Shown here one piece after another: positions 45,554 to 54,881 of a stretch of DNA of 64,000 bases. Location: the NCBI RefSeq assembly GCF_003173055.1, contig NZ_QGLF01000005.1, forward strand, positions 1-64,000, in the 5' to 3' direction. The translations under genes were made by a program, and so were the position numbers. How positions within the stretch are numbered: the first letter of the stretch is position 1; every line of letters begins with the position of its first letter. The notes under the pieces were generated by a model. That model ran no database searches and was not told the origin of the DNA. It saw only the letters and a program-made list of their open reading frames with translations. This stretch comes from Zavarzinia compransoris. Lineage in GTDB: Bacteria > Pseudomonadota > Alphaproteobacteria > Zavarziniales > Zavarziniaceae.

Positions 45554-47320
45554 ATGGCAACCATATTCAGGCGTTCGGTCGCCGCGGCTGCGCTCGCGGC
45601 CGCGACGCTCGGCTTTGCAGGCGCTGGCCTCGCCAAGCCTGTAACCGACAAGGACATTCTCGCCGACGCCGAAACCACCGGCGACGTGCTCACCTATGGC
45701 CTCGGCACCGAGGCGCAGCGCTTCAGCCCGCTGGAACTCGTGAACAAGGATACGGTCAAGGGGCTGGTGCCGGTCTGGGCCTTCTCCTTCGGCGGCGAGA
45801 AGCAGCGCGGCCAGGAAAGCCAGCCGCTGGTGGTCGACGGCGTCATCTACGTCACCGGTTCCTACAGCCGCATCTGGGCGGTCGACGCCAAGACCGGCAA
45901 GGAACTGTGGGAATACAACGCCCGCCTGCCGGACGGCATCATGCCGTGCTGCGACGTCATCAACCGCGGCGCCGCGGTCTATGGCGACAAGGTCTATTTC
46001 GGCACGCTGGACGCCAAGATCGTCGCCCTCAACCGTGAAACCGGCAAGGTGGTGTGGTCGAAGGCGATCGAAGACTACAAGGCCGGCTATTCGATCACCA
46101 ATGCGCCGCTCATCGTCAACGGCATGCTGATCACCGGCGTCGCCGGCGGCGAATTCGGCGTCGTCGGCAAGGTCTATGCCCTCGATGCCGAAACCGGCGA
46201 GATGAAGTGGATCCGCCCGGTCATCGAAGGCAACATGGGCACCCGCGACGGCAAGCCCTCGACCATGACCGGGACCAAGAACGCCTCCTGGGAAGGCGAC
46301 CAGTGGCAGACCGGCGGCGGCGGCACCTGGCTCGGCGGGACCTACGACCCGAAGACCGGCCTGCTGTTCTACGGCACCGGCAACCCGGCGCCGTGGAATT
46401 CCTGGCTGCGCCCGGGCGACAACCTCTATTCCGCGTCGCGCCTGGCGATCGACCCGAAGACCGGCGAGATCGTCTGGCACTACCAGACCACGCCGCACGA
46501 CGGCTGGGACTTCGACGGTGTCAACGAAGCCATTCCCTTCGACCTGAAGGGCGCCGACGGCAAGGTGACGCCGGCCGTCGCCACCGCTGACCGCAACGGC
46601 TTCTTCTTCGTGCTCGACCGCGCGACCGGCAAGTTCATCAGCGCCAAGCCCTTCGTCTCCCGCCACGACTGGGCGACGGGCTATGACGACAAGGGCCGGC
46701 CGATCTACAATCCGGAATTCCGTCCGGGCAATCCGGCGGCCGGCGGCGGCGCCGACGGCAAGGGCAAGTCGGTGTTCACCGCGCCGTCCTTCCTCGGCGG
46801 CAAGAACTGGATGCCGATGGCCTATTCGAAGAAGACCTCGCTCTTCTACATCCCGTCGAACGAATGGGGCATGGACATCTGGAACGAGCCGATCACCTAC
46901 AAGAAGGGTGCGGCCTATCTCGGTGCCGGCTTCACCATCAAGCCGCTCTACGAGGATCATATCGGCGTGCTGCGCGCGATCGACCCGGCGACCGGCAAGA
47001 TCAAGTGGGAATACAAGAACCGCGCGCCGCTGTGGGGCGGGGTGCTGACCACCGCCGGTGGCCTGGTGTTCACAGGTACGCCCGAAGGTTACCTGAAGGC
47101 TTTCGACGACGAGACCGGCAAGGAACTGTGGAGCTTCAACACCGGTTCCGGCGTGGTGGCGAGCCCGATCACCTGGGACATGGACGGCGAGCAATATGTC
47201 GCCGTGGTCTCGGGCTGGGGCGGCGCGGTGCCGCTGTGGGGCGGCGATGTGGCCGAATACGTCAAGAACTTCAACCAGGGCGGCATGCTTTGGGTCTTCA
47301 AGCTGCCGAAGAAGTCCTGA
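45554..47320 (+). CDS. pedH: PQQ-dependent alcohol dehydrogenase, lanthanide type (PedH/ExaF-like)
   Basis: A 588-residue periplasmic quinoprotein. A signal peptide ends near residue 27 (AGAGLAKP). The vicinal Cys pair is MPCCD (132-133). The catalytic Asp319 lies in WDFD, and Asp321 two residues on is the extra carboxylate that marks lanthanide-dependent enzymes such as XoxF, ExaF and PedH. The frame is open upstream, but ATG 45554 follows GAGGGAG and gives the signal peptide. It is the counterpart of the calcium-type enzyme at 31819. Confidence 0.93.
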   Translation: MATIFRRSVAAAALAAATLGFAGAGLAKPVTDKDILADAETTGDVLTYGLGTEAQRFSPLELVNKDTVKGLVPVWAFSFGGEKQRGQESQPLVVDGVIYVTGSYSRIWAVDAKTGKELWEYNARLPDGIMPCCDVINRGAAVYGDKVYFGTLDAKIVALNRETGKVVWSKAIEDYKAGYSITNAPLIVNGMLITGVAGGEFGVVGKVYALDAETGEMKWIRPVIEGNMGTRDGKPSTMTGTKNASWEGDQWQTGGGGTWLGGTYDPKTGLLFYGTGNPAPWNSWLRPGDNLYSASRLAIDPKTGEIVWHYQTTPHDGWDFDGVNEAIPFDLKGADGKVTPAVATADRNGFFFVLDRATGKFISAKPFVSRHDWATGYDDKGRPIYNPEFRPGNPAAGGGADGKGKSVFTAPSFLGGKNWMPMAYSKKTSLFYIPSNEWGMDIWNEPITYKKGAAYLGAGFTIKPLYEDHIGVLRAIDPATGKIKWEYKNRAPLWGGVLTTAGGLVFTGTPEGYLKAFDDETGKELWSFNTGSGVVASPITWDMDGEQYVAVVSGWGGAVPLWGGDVAEYVKNFNQGGMLWVFKLPKKS

Positions 47321-47342
47321 CGCCGGTCCGACACACTTGCAA

Positions 47343-47376
47343 CCGGGGTGGTTCTGCCACCCCGGCTTTGCCTTTT
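47343..47376 (+). terminator. Terminator after pedH
   Basis: CCGGGGTGG (47343-47351) and CCACCCCGG (47357-47365) form a perfect 9-bp stem, followed by CTTTGCCTTTT. The T run is interrupted, so termination may be partial before the downstream regulator gene. Confidence 0.75.
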
Positions 47377-47466
47377 GTCGGGTTGCCCGCCAACGGCAAC
47401 ATGCGACAATGACGATGGAGACGATCACCCGGCAACGACCGGGTGGCACCCTGGGGGGACCGCCTG

Positions 47467-48129
47467 ATGCTGAAGGTACTGATTGCCGACGACCACCCCT
47501 TGTTCCGGGATGCCCTGCACGGGGCGGTGACCGCGGTGCGCGCCGATGCCCTGGTGGTCGAAGCCGCCAGCCTGGCCGGCGTTCTCGACCTCGTGCAGGA
47601 CGACGACGACCTGGACCTTGCCCTGCTCGACCTGCGCATGCCGGGCATGGACGGCCTGGCCGGCCTCGTCATGCTGCGGAAGGTGAAGCCGGAACTGCCG
47701 GTCGCCATCGTCTCGGCGCTGGCCGACGAGGATACGGTCGCGCGCTGCCTCGCCTGCGGTGCGGCGGGTTACATCCCGAAATCGCTGGGACGCGAGAAGA
47801 TCCGCGCCGCGATCGAGACCGTGCTGGCCGGCGGCATCTTCACCCCCGACGCCGCCCATGTCGCCGCCGCCACCCGGCCGGTGCCCAAGGGCCGCGCCCA
47901 CGACGAGCCTTTCGCCAAGATCGGCAGCCTGACGCCGCAGCAGATGCGCGTCCTCGAACTGATGGGCGAGGGGCGGCTGAACAAGGAGATCAGCCATATC
48001 CTCAGCGTCTCCGAGACGACGGTGAAGGCCCATGTCTCGGCCGTGCTGCACAAGCTCGGGGTCGCCAGCCGGACCCAGGCCGTGCTGGCGCTCCGCCGCA
48101 TGAAGGAATTGCAGGATGCGGGCGCCTGA
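47467..48129 (+). CDS. LuxR-family response regulator (AgmR/ExaE/ErbR-like)
   Basis: A 220-residue regulator. The receiver domain has VLIADDHPLFRDALHGAV, phospho-acceptor Asp55 in LLDLRMPGMDG and Lys105; the DNA-binding domain is LTPQQMRVLELMGEGRLNKEISHILSVSETTVKAHVSAVLHKLGV. The overall sequence resembles AgmR/ErbR, the master activator of PQQ ethanol oxidation in Pseudomonas. ATG 47467 follows a GGGGGGA. No kinase is adjacent. It is a candidate for the AGTRCNATNG sites. Confidence 0.9.
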   Translation: MLKVLIADDHPLFRDALHGAVTAVRADALVVEAASLAGVLDLVQDDDDLDLALLDLRMPGMDGLAGLVMLRKVKPELPVAIVSALADEDTVARCLACGAAGYIPKSLGREKIRAAIETVLAGGIFTPDAAHVAAATRPVPKGRAHDEPFAKIGSLTPQQMRVLELMGEGRLNKEISHILSVSETTVKAHVSAVLHKLGVASRTQAVLALRRMKELQDAGA

Positions 48130-48149
48130 GCGGCGCCCGCCCCGCCCCG

Positions 48150-48923
48150 TCACTTCGTGGTATAGCCGCCGTTGGCGAGGATGGTCTGGCCGGTGATCCA
48201 CCAGCCGTCCGAGACCAGGAAGCGGATCAGCGGCACGATATCCTCGATATCGGTCAGGCCCTTTTTCGAGAAGGGCGAAAGGGCCGCCGCCGTGCTGTGA
48301 TAGGCGACCGCCTCCGGCCCTTCCTGGCCGTAGAAGAAGGGCGTGTCCATGGGGCCCGGGCCGACCGCCGTCACCGAAATGCCGCGGGCGCCGAATTCCT
48401 TGGCCGCCGCCCGGGTGAAATGCTCGACCGGGGCCTTGGCGCCGGCATAGGAGGCATAGAAGGGCGTGAAAGCGCCGAGCAGGCTGGTGACCAGGGTCAG
48501 CAGCTTGCCGTTGTCGGCCAGATGCAGCCCGGCTTCCTTGATGAAGAAGAAGGCGGATTTGGCGTTCACGGCGAACATGTCGTCGTATTCCGCCTCGGAA
48601 ATCTCCGCGATCGGCTTCTTCAGCACCTTGCCGACGGTGTTGATGGCGATGTCGATCGCGCCCATGGCCGCCTTGGCCTCGGTGAAGAGCGTGGCCACCG
48701 CGTCCGCCGTGGTCAGGTCCGCCTGGATCGTGACGGCCTTGGCCCCCGCCGCCTCGACCGCGGCGGCGGTCGCTGCCGCCTCCGCCTCGCTGGCCGGGCT
48801 GTTGTAATGGATGGCGACCGCCCGGGCGCCCTGGGCCGCCAGATCGCGTGCGATCAGACCGCCCAGGTTCTTGCCCCCGCCGGCGATCAGAATGGTTTTG
48901 CCCTTCAGGCTGTGGTCGGCCAT
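48150..48923 (-). CDS. SDR-family oxidoreductase
   Basis: A 257-residue short-chain dehydrogenase/reductase. The nucleotide loop is IAGGGKNLGG instead of the classic TGxxxGIG, and the catalytic residues are in VTSLLGAFTPFYASYAGAKA (Ser, Tyr-x3-Lys). The C-terminus SDGWWITGQTILANGGYTTK is typical. ATG 48923 follows GGGAG. It is divergent from a LysR regulator that probably controls it. Substrate unknown. Confidence 0.9.
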   Translation of the reverse strand: MADHSLKGKTILIAGGGKNLGGLIARDLAAQGARAVAIHYNSPASEAEAAATAAAVEAAGAKAVTIQADLTTADAVATLFTEAKAAMGAIDIAINTVGKVLKKPIAEISEAEYDDMFAVNAKSAFFFIKEAGLHLADNGKLLTLVTSLLGAFTPFYASYAGAKAPVEHFTRAAAKEFGARGISVTAVGPGPMDTPFFYGQEGPEAVAYHSTAAALSPFSKKGLTDIEDIVPLIRFLVSDGWWITGQTILANGGYTTK

Positions 48924-48991
48924 GTCCTGCTCCCAGATTGAGGATGGGGGCAGGATCATCCTTATGAATTCCTGGATAAATCGGGGATTCC

Positions 48992-49028
48992 TGACATCAT
49001 TGATCGGGTATCTCGACCAATGATGTCA
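48992..49028. promoter_or_regulatory. Inverted repeat overlapping the lysR start codon
   Basis: TGACATCATTG (48992-49002) and CAATGATGTCA (49018-49028) are exact 11-bp arms 15 bases apart, with TCG/CGA pairs inside. The right arm ends on the A of the lysR ATG. It is the probable binding site of the LysR protein for itself and the divergent SDR gene. Confidence 0.6.
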
Positions 49029-49924
49029 TGGACCGCATCGATCTGTTCCGCATTTTTGCCCGGGTGGTGGAGGGCGGCAGCTTCACCCGCGCCGCCGACA
49101 GCCTGCGCCTGCCCCGTTCCACCGTCTCGACCGCGGTGCAGGACCTGGAGGCGCGCCTCGGCGTCCGCCTGCTGCACCGGACGACCCGGCGGGTGACCCC
49201 GACCGCCGACGGCACCGCCTTCTACGAGCGCGCGCTCCGCCTGGTCCAGGACATGGAGGAGGCGGAGGGCCTGTTCCGCCAATCGGCGGCGCAGCCGCGC
49301 GGGTTGCTGCGGGTGAATGTGCCGGGGCGCATCGGCCGGCGGATGATCGCGCCGGCGCTGCCGGATTTTCTCGACCGCTATCCCGCCATCGACGTCGATC
49401 TCGGCGTCACCGACCGGCCGATCGATCTGGTGGGGGAGGGGGTGGATGCGGTGATCCGGGTCGGCCACCTGCCGGATTCGGGGCTGATCGCGCGCACGCT
49501 CGGGACCTTGCCCCTGATCAATTGCGCCAGCCCGGCCTATCTCGCCCGCCACGGCGTGCCGATGGCGCCGGGGGATCTCGCCGCCCATGTCGCGGTCAAT
49601 TACGCTTCGCCGCTCTCGGGCCGGATCGCCGAATGGGAATGCGGGGCGGCGGGCACGGTGACATTGCCGGCGCGGGTCACGGTCAACAGTGCCGAGGCCT
49701 ATATCGCCTGCTGCCTTGCCGGTCTCGGCCTGATCCAGATCCCGGCCTTCGACGTGCAGGACCATCTCGGCCTCGGCGAATTGGTCGAGGTCATGCCGGA
49801 CTGGCGGGCGGCGCCCATGCCCATCGCCATTCTCTATCCCCACCGCCATCAGCTGACGCCGCGGCTGCGGGTCTTCGTCGCCTGGATCGAGGCGCTGTTC
49901 CGCGCCCGCCTTGCGGTTCAATAG
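49028..49924 (+). CDS. LysR-family regulator divergent from the SDR gene
   Basis: A 298-residue LysR-type protein. The winged helix is LFRIFARVVEGGSFTRAADSLRLPRSTVSTAVQDLEARLGVRLLHRTTRRVTPT; the rest is the effector domain of the CrgA-like branch (GLLRVNVPGRIGRRMIAPALPDFL). No Shine-Dalgarno sequence stands before ATG 49028 because the inverted repeat fills that position. Its last codons overlap the end of greB on the other strand by seven bases. Confidence 0.9.
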   Translation: MDRIDLFRIFARVVEGGSFTRAADSLRLPRSTVSTAVQDLEARLGVRLLHRTTRRVTPTADGTAFYERALRLVQDMEEAEGLFRQSAAQPRGLLRVNVPGRIGRRMIAPALPDFLDRYPAIDVDLGVTDRPIDLVGEGVDAVIRVGHLPDSGLIARTLGTLPLINCASPAYLARHGVPMAPGDLAAHVAVNYASPLSGRIAEWECGAAGTVTLPARVTVNSAEAYIACCLAGLGLIQIPAFDVQDHLGLGELVEVMPDWRAAPMPIAILYPHRHQLTPRLRVFVAWIEALFRARLAVQ

Positions 49925-50400
49925 CGGATGGCGACGATTTCCAGGCTTTCCGGGCCCTGGGGGGTCTGCACCGTGACCACGTCGCCCACCTCGGCCTTCA
50001 GGAGGGCGCGGGCGACCGGGGAAATCCAGCTGATCTCGCCCTGGTCGGAACGGGCTTCGTCGGTGCCGACGATGCGCACGGTCCTTTCCACGTCGTCGTC
50101 GCCGGCATAGGTGACGGTGGCGCCGAAGAAGACCCGGGTCTTCACCTTCTGCTGAGCGGGGTCGACCACCGTCGCCCCTTCCAGGCGCTTGGTCAGGAAG
50201 CGCAGGCGGCGGTCGATCTCGCGCAGGCGCTTCTTGCCGTAGAGATAGTCGCCGTTTTCCGACCGGTCGCCGTTGCCGGCGGCCCAGGACACCACCTCGA
50301 CCACCTTGGGCCGCTCGACGCGGGTCAGGTGGCGCAATTCCTCGGCCAGGCGGGCATAGCCTTCCGGGGTGAGGTAATTCTTCGGGCCGTCGGCGCTCAC
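49918..50400 (-). CDS. greB: Transcription elongation factor GreB
   Basis: A 160-residue Gre factor that rescues backtracked RNA polymerase. NYLTPEGYARLAEELRHL and GDRSENGDYLYGKKRLREIDRRLRFL form the coiled coil with the acidic tip, and WISPVARALLKAEVGDVV the C-terminal domain; the GKKRLREIDRR part favours GreB over GreA. The frame is open upstream, but GTG 50400 gives a normal start. It follows panD by 4 bp. Confidence 0.9.
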   Translation of the reverse strand: MSADGPKNYLTPEGYARLAEELRHLTRVERPKVVEVVSWAAGNGDRSENGDYLYGKKRLREIDRRLRFLTKRLEGATVVDPAQQKVKTRVFFGATVTYAGDDDVERTVRIVGTDEARSDQGEISWISPVARALLKAEVGDVVTVQTPQGPESLEIVAIRY

Positions 50401-50404
50401 CGGC

Positions 50405-50809
50405 TCACTCGGCGGCGCGGGGCCGGCCGGCGGCGGGCTGCACGGCGATCTCGCTCGCGGTCGACTTGATGCGGTTGGCGCCGTCGACATAGACCAGCCT
50501 GGCGGCGAAGCCCGGCAGTTCCGCCTCCTCGACCTCGACATAGGCGGCGATGATCAGGATGTCGTTCTTCTGCGCCATGCGCGCGGCGGCGCCGTTCAGC
50601 GAGATGACGCCCGAGCCGCGCTCCGCCCGGATGACATAGGTCGAGAAGCGCGCCCCGTTGTTGACATTGTAGATGTCGATCTTCTGCAAGGGCAGCAGGC
50701 CAGAGGCTTCGAGCAGGTCGTCGTCGATGGCGCAGGAACCCTCGTAGTCCAGCTCGCAATGGGTGACGCTGACCCGGTGCAGCTTGGCTTGCAGCATGGT
50801 GCGGCGCAT
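50405..50809 (-). CDS. panD: Aspartate 1-decarboxylase
   Basis: PanD (134 aa) makes beta-alanine for pantothenate. It is a pyruvoyl enzyme: self-cleavage occurs between Gly and Ser in DYEGSCAID (about residues 24-25). VNNGARFSTYVI and SGVISLNGAAARMAQKNDILIIAAY are family motifs. ATG 50809 (MRRTMLQAKLH) is used; ATG 50797 is an alternative nearer to the usual start MxxxxLxxKxH. Confidence 0.93.
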   Translation of the reverse strand: MRRTMLQAKLHRVSVTHCELDYEGSCAIDDDLLEASGLLPLQKIDIYNVNNGARFSTYVIRAERGSGVISLNGAAARMAQKNDILIIAAYVEVEEAELPGFAARLVYVDGANRIKSTASEIAVQPAAGRPRAAE

Positions 50810-50926
50810 ATCCTCATACTCCCGGCCGTGATCCCTCGCCCCCGGTCTTGCTGCCGGGGGCGGCGGACCTCGTAACATCCATGCGGCAGGGTGACAAGCG
50901 CCTCCGTCCCGGCCGCCCTCCGGGGC

Positions 50927-51817
50927 TCAGTCGCCGCAGGCGGCTTTGTCGATGATCAAGGTGCCGATCGCCGTGCCGTCGGGCTTGAGGTAATGGTCGC
51001 TGATGGTGCCGCCCGCCCGGACCATGGCGCGCAGAAAGGGCTCGCTGCAGACGGTGAGGGTGCTGATCTTCTTGAATTGCGCGGTCATCTTGAAACCGCC
51101 CAGGGTGACGGTGAGGTCGCGGTCCACGCGCGGGCCCGCGATCTCGATCCTGGTGATCGACGTATAGGGGTCGATTTCATAGGGAATGGGCACTTCGGCA
51201 AAGACGGCCTCCGTCACCGCGTCCAGCCCGTGCTTCTGGATGAGGGCGTCCGCCTCGGTGGTGTCGACTTCGGCTGCCGCCGTCTCCATCGGTGCCACCA
51301 GCTGGTATTGGGCGTAGCCGGCGGCGGCGGCAAAGGCGGCGAACAGGCCGAAGCCGATCGCCACCCCCTTGTAGCCGCGGAGCAAGGCCGGCGCCGTATC
51401 CGGCCCGGGCTTGGTCATCTCGCCCGATTTCGCGAAGACCAGCCACAGGTTGGCGAGCGGGATGAAGGCATAGGGCACGAGCGTATTGTTGCCGCGGATG
51501 TCGCGGGAACGGGCGGCGGCAACCCTATAGTAGAAGATCCCGGCCGCGGCATAGGCCAGGCATTGGCCGAGGATCAGGATCCAGAAATTTCCCTGCGCGA
51601 TCAGGGAGGAACTCCAGAGCCAGGTGAATTGCAGAAGGCCCAAGGGGAGGTAGATCACCCCCGACCAGGCGAAAAAGGGGGCGCGGCCGACGATATCGAC
51701 GTCCTTCCGGAAAAGGACGGCGCCGATCCCCCCGCCGACGGCCATGGCGACCGTCAACAGAAAGCTCATGGCCCGTTCGCCGGAGTTGGCCAGGCCAAGG
51801 GCCCATTCTTCAAGCAT
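50927..51817 (-). CDS. Membrane protein of unknown function
   Basis: I do not recognise this 296-residue protein. It has five likely membrane segments (about 18-36, 48-66, 78-97, 112-127 and 152-172), then an exported or cytoplasmic C-terminal domain of about 120 residues with no known motif beyond two Cys (TVCSEPF, KAACGD). ATG 51817 follows GGGGAG. It stands alone between panD and def, with 159 bp upstream before def, in which I see nothing. Confidence 0.75.
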   Translation of the reverse strand: MLEEWALGLANSGERAMSFLLTVAMAVGGGIGAVLFRKDVDIVGRAPFFAWSGVIYLPLGLLQFTWLWSSSLIAQGNFWILILGQCLAYAAAGIFYYRVAAARSRDIRGNNTLVPYAFIPLANLWLVFAKSGEMTKPGPDTAPALLRGYKGVAIGFGLFAAFAAAAGYAQYQLVAPMETAAAEVDTTEADALIQKHGLDAVTEAVFAEVPIPYEIDPYTSITRIEIAGPRVDRDLTVTLGGFKMTAQFKKISTLTVCSEPFLRAMVRAGGTISDHYLKPDGTAIGTLIIDKAACGD

Positions 51818-51976
51818 CACAATCTCCCCGCAGGTTCGCGATGAAGAATACAAACATGAATTGTTTTTCGCCAGCGCCTGTAATCCCCGATGACAGGGCA
51901 CCCATGCCCCACCTGAAGCGCCGCCCTGCATCCGGGGCCGCTTGACGCCGGCGGGCGGACGTCATACCTGTCAGCC

Positions 51977-52495
51977 ATGGCTATCCGTCCCATCCTCATC
52001 GCGCCCGATCCGCGCCTCAAGCAGAAGTCGACCCCGGTCGAGGCTTTCGATGCCGACCTGCAGGGCCTGATCGACGACATGTTCGAGACCATGTACGACG
52101 CACCGGGCATCGGCCTGGCCGCGATCCAGGTCGGCGTGCCGAAACGCCTGCTGGTCATCGATCTGGCGCGCGAGGACGAGGACAAGGCGCCCCGCGTCTT
52201 CATCAATCCCGAGATCACCTGGAAGTCGGACGAAGAGATTTCGACCTACGAGGAAGGCTGTCTCTCGGTGCCGGAGCAATATGCCGAGGTGCAGCGCCCG
52301 GCCCGGGTGCGGGTGTCCTATCTCGACCGCGAGGGCAAGGCCCATGAGGACGAGATGGACGGCCTGCTCGCCACCTGCATCCAGCACGAGATGGACCATC
52401 TCGAAGGCGTGCTCTTCGTCGATCACCTGTCCTTTGCCCGGCGCGGCATGCTGATGCGCAAGCTGGCCAAGGCGCGGAAGTTCGCCAAGGCCTGA
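51977..52495 (+). CDS. def: Peptide deformylase
   Basis: Def (172 aa) removes the formyl group from nascent proteins. The three motifs are [10 protein letters not shown] (G-phi-G-phi-AAxQ), EEGCLSVP (metal Cys) and QHEMDHLEG (HExxH). It heads def-fmt-truA, a conserved alphaproteobacterial order. Confidence 0.96.
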   Translation: MAIRPILIAPDPRLKQKSTPVEAFDADLQGLIDDMFETMYDAPGIGLAAIQVGVPKRLLVIDLAREDEDKAPRVFINPEITWKSDEEISTYEEGCLSVPEQYAEVQRPARVRVSYLDREGKAHEDEMDGLLATCIQHEMDHLEGVLFVDHLSFARRGMLMRKLAKARKFAKA

Positions 52496-52527
52496 ACCGC
52501 CCGGGCTTCCGCCGCGAGGAGTTTCCC

Positions 52528-53466
52528 GTGGCTGTTCAACCTCTCCGCCTTGCCTTCATGGGCACGCCCGGTTTCGCGGTGCCGACCCTGAAGGCCGTGC
52601 TGGCCGCCGGCCACGAGATCGCCGCCGTCTACAGCCAGCCGCCGCGCCCGGCCAACCGGGGACACAGGCTCACGCCCTCGCCGGTCCATCAGGCCGCCGA
52701 GGCGGCGGGTATTCCCGTGTTCACGCCGAAAAGCCTGCGCGACCCCGCCGAACAGCAGGCTTTCGCCGCTCTCGGCCTCGATGCCGCGGTGGTCGTCGCC
52801 TATGGCCTGATCCTGCCGGCGGCGGTGCTGTGGGCGCCCAGGCTCGGCTGTTTCAACCTTCATGCCTCGCTGCTGCCGCGCTGGCGCGGCGCCGCCCCGA
52901 TCCAGCGCGCGCTCTGGGCCGGGGACGAGGAAACCGGCATCGCCGTCATGGCCATGTCGGAAGGGCTGGACGAAGGCCCGATCGTGCTCGAGGAACGGGT
53001 CGAGATCGGCCCGGACGAGACCGCGGGCACCCTGCACGACCGCCTTGCCGCCCTGGGCGGGCCCCTGATGGTCGACGGTCTGGCCCTGGTCGCCAGCGGC
53101 CGCGTCACCCCCCGGCCCCAGGCGGCGGAGGGGGTGACCTATGCCCGCAAGATCGCCAAGGATGATGCCCGCATCGATTTCGCCCAAGGGGCGGAAGCGG
53201 TGGATTGCCAGATCCGGGCCCTCTCGCCCGCCCCCGGCGCCTTCGCCGACATCGAGGGCGAGCGCTGCAAGATCCTGCGCGCCGAACCCCTGCCCGAGGT
53301 GGCCCACGGCCAGGCCCCCGGCACCGTGCTGGACGAGCGCCTGACCATCGCCTGCGGCCAGGGGGCGATCCGGCCCCTGCTGGTGCAGCGCCCCGGCCGG
53401 GGCGCGGTCGCCGTCGCCGATCTCCTGCGCGGCTTCGCCGTGCCGGCGGGCACCGTTCTCGGCTGA
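52528..53466 (+). CDS. fmt: Methionyl-tRNA formyltransferase
   Basis: Fmt (312 aa) formylates initiator Met-t[41 protein letters not shown] with the catalytic Asn-His, and [11 protein letters not shown] are conserved. The start is GTG 52528 with SD CGAGGAG nearby. It lies 32 bp after def and 8 bp before truA. Confidence 0.96.
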   Translation: MAVQPLRLAFMGTPGFAVPTLKAVLAAGHEIAAVYSQPPRPANRGHRLTPSPVHQAAEAAGIPVFTPKSLRDPAEQQAFAALGLDAAVVVAYGLILPAAVLWAPRLGCFNLHASLLPRWRGAAPIQRALWAGDEETGIAVMAMSEGLDEGPIVLEERVEIGPDETAGTLHDRLAALGGPLMVDGLALVASGRVTPRPQAAEGVTYARKIAKDDARIDFAQGAEAVDCQIRALSPAPGAFADIEGERCKILRAEPLPEVAHGQAPGTVLDERLTIACGQGAIRPLLVQRPGRGAVAVADLLRGFAVPAGTVLG

Positions 53467-53474
53467 GGGCGGCC

Positions 53475-54233
53475 ATGCCGCGCTATCGCCTGCTGATCGA
53501 ATATGACGGCGCCGCCTTCCTCGGCTGGCAGCGCCAGGAAACCGGCCTGCCCAGCGTGCAGGGCGCGATCGAGACCGCGGCCGCGGTCCTGAACGACGGC
53601 ATCGCCCCCCTGGTCCATGGCGCCGGGCGCACGGATTCCGGCGTCCATGCCAGCGGCCAGGTGGGCCATCTCGATCTCGACCGGGTGATCGGCGGGCAGA
53701 ACCTGCGGGATGCGCTGAATTTCCACCTGAAGGACATGCCGGTGGTCATCCTGGAGGCCAGCCCGGTACGCGAGACATTCCACGCCCGGTTCTCGGCCAC
53801 CGCCCGGCATTATCGCTACCGCATTCTCAACCGCCGGGCGCCGCCGGCGCTCGACCTCGGCCGGGTCTGGCACGTGCCCCATCTGCTCGATGCCGGGGCG
53901 ATGCAGGCGGCGGCGGACGTCCTGGCCGGCACCCATGATTTTTCCAGTTTCCGCGCCACCGAATGCCAGGCCAAATCGCCGGTCAAGACCCTGGACCGCC
54001 TGAAGGTCGAACGCGCCGGCGACGAGATCCATGTCTATGCCGATGCCCGCTCGTTCCTGCACAATCAGGTGCGGATCATGGTCGGGACCCTGCGCCTCGC
54101 CGGCGACGGCCGCTGGTCGCCGGCGGATGTGGCCGCGGCCCTGGCCGCCCGCGACCGGGTCGCCGCCGGCCCGACCGCGCCGGCCCAGGGCCTGGTGCTG
54201 ACCGGCGTCGACTATGACGATTGGGGCGACTGA
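53475..54233 (+). CDS. truA: tRNA pseudouridine(38-40) synthase
   Basis: TruA (252 aa) modifies the anticodon arm of tRNAs. The catalytic Asp is in [15 protein letters not shown] (about residues 50-64). [18 protein letters not shown] at the start and [20 protein letters not shown] near the end are family signatures. The open frame begins earlier inside fmt, but ATG 53475 gives the normal N-terminus. Confidence 0.96.
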   Translation: MPRYRLLIEYDGAAFLGWQRQETGLPSVQGAIETAAAVLNDGIAPLVHGAGRTDSGVHASGQVGHLDLDRVIGGQNLRDALNFHLKDMPVVILEASPVRETFHARFSATARHYRYRILNRRAPPALDLGRVWHVPHLLDAGAMQAAADVLAGTHDFSSFRATECQAKSPVKTLDRLKVERAGDEIHVYADARSFLHNQVRIMVGTLRLAGDGRWSPADVAAALAARDRVAAGPTAPAQGLVLTGVDYDDWGD

Positions 54234-54303
54234 CGGGCAGGGGCGCAGGAGCCCGGCCCCCGCCGTCGTTCAAGGCTTTGACGCAATGAGGGGAGACCCG
54301 CGC

Positions 54304-54756
54304 ATGAAGGGCTTGTCGCGCCGTGCCCTGGTGCTGTTCCTGGCCGTGCTCGGGCCGGGGGCGGCTTTGGCGGCCCAGCCGTCCGCCGAACCGGCATCGC
54401 CCCGGCGCGATCCGCCGCGGCGGGACACCGGGCGCGCCGCCCCCGGCCGGCCGAGCGCGCCGCGCCCCGCCGCCGGCCACGATCCCATCCGTCTCGACGA
54501 CCGCCAGCGCGACGCGCTGCGCCATTGGCAGGACAGGCACCCCGGCTGGCAGCGGCCCGTCCCGGGCGAGGTGGCGCGCGGGGTCGCGGTCCATGCCGGG
54601 CTGCCGCCCGGCCACTACCGTCCGCCGCCGTCCGGCCTCGTCGACCTGCTGCCGCGCCCGCCGGCCGGGCATGCCTATTTCGCCGTCGGCGGCGACGTGG
54701 TGCTGGCGGTGATCGCCACCGGCATCATCGTCCAGATCGTCCTGGCCGGGTCCTGA
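54304..54756 (+). CDS. Small exported proline/arginine-rich protein (RcnB-like), copy 1
   Basis: A 150-residue protein with a signal peptide (RRALVLFLAVLGPGAALAA), a Pro/Arg-rich middle, and a C-terminal segment GHAYFAVGGDVVLAVIATGIIVQIVLAGS. The last segment recurs in the genes at 54882 and 55571. SD GGGGAG precedes ATG 54304. It resembles RcnB-type periplasmic proteins, but I cannot name a function. Confidence 0.75.
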   Translation: MKGLSRRALVLFLAVLGPGAALAAQPSAEPASPRRDPPRRDTGRAAPGRPSAPRPAAGHDPIRLDDRQRDALRHWQDRHPGWQRPVPGEVARGVAVHAGLPPGHYRPPPSGLVDLLPRPPAGHAYFAVGGDVVLAVIATGIIVQIVLAGS

Positions 54757-54881
54757 CGGCGGAATCGGGCGGCGAAATGACGAAGCGGCGCAGGGATCGG
54801 GAACCCCGGCGCCCCGGCCGCGTTGTGGATGGCATGATGACATGCGATTCGGTCACGGCGGCACGGGGAAGGGACAGGGGC

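Noticed and set aside
44015-47449. A minus-strand open frame of over 1,100 codons opposite the metallohydrolase and pedH
   Set aside because: Same reason: it is antisense to well-supported genes and reads as low-complexity sequence without motifs.
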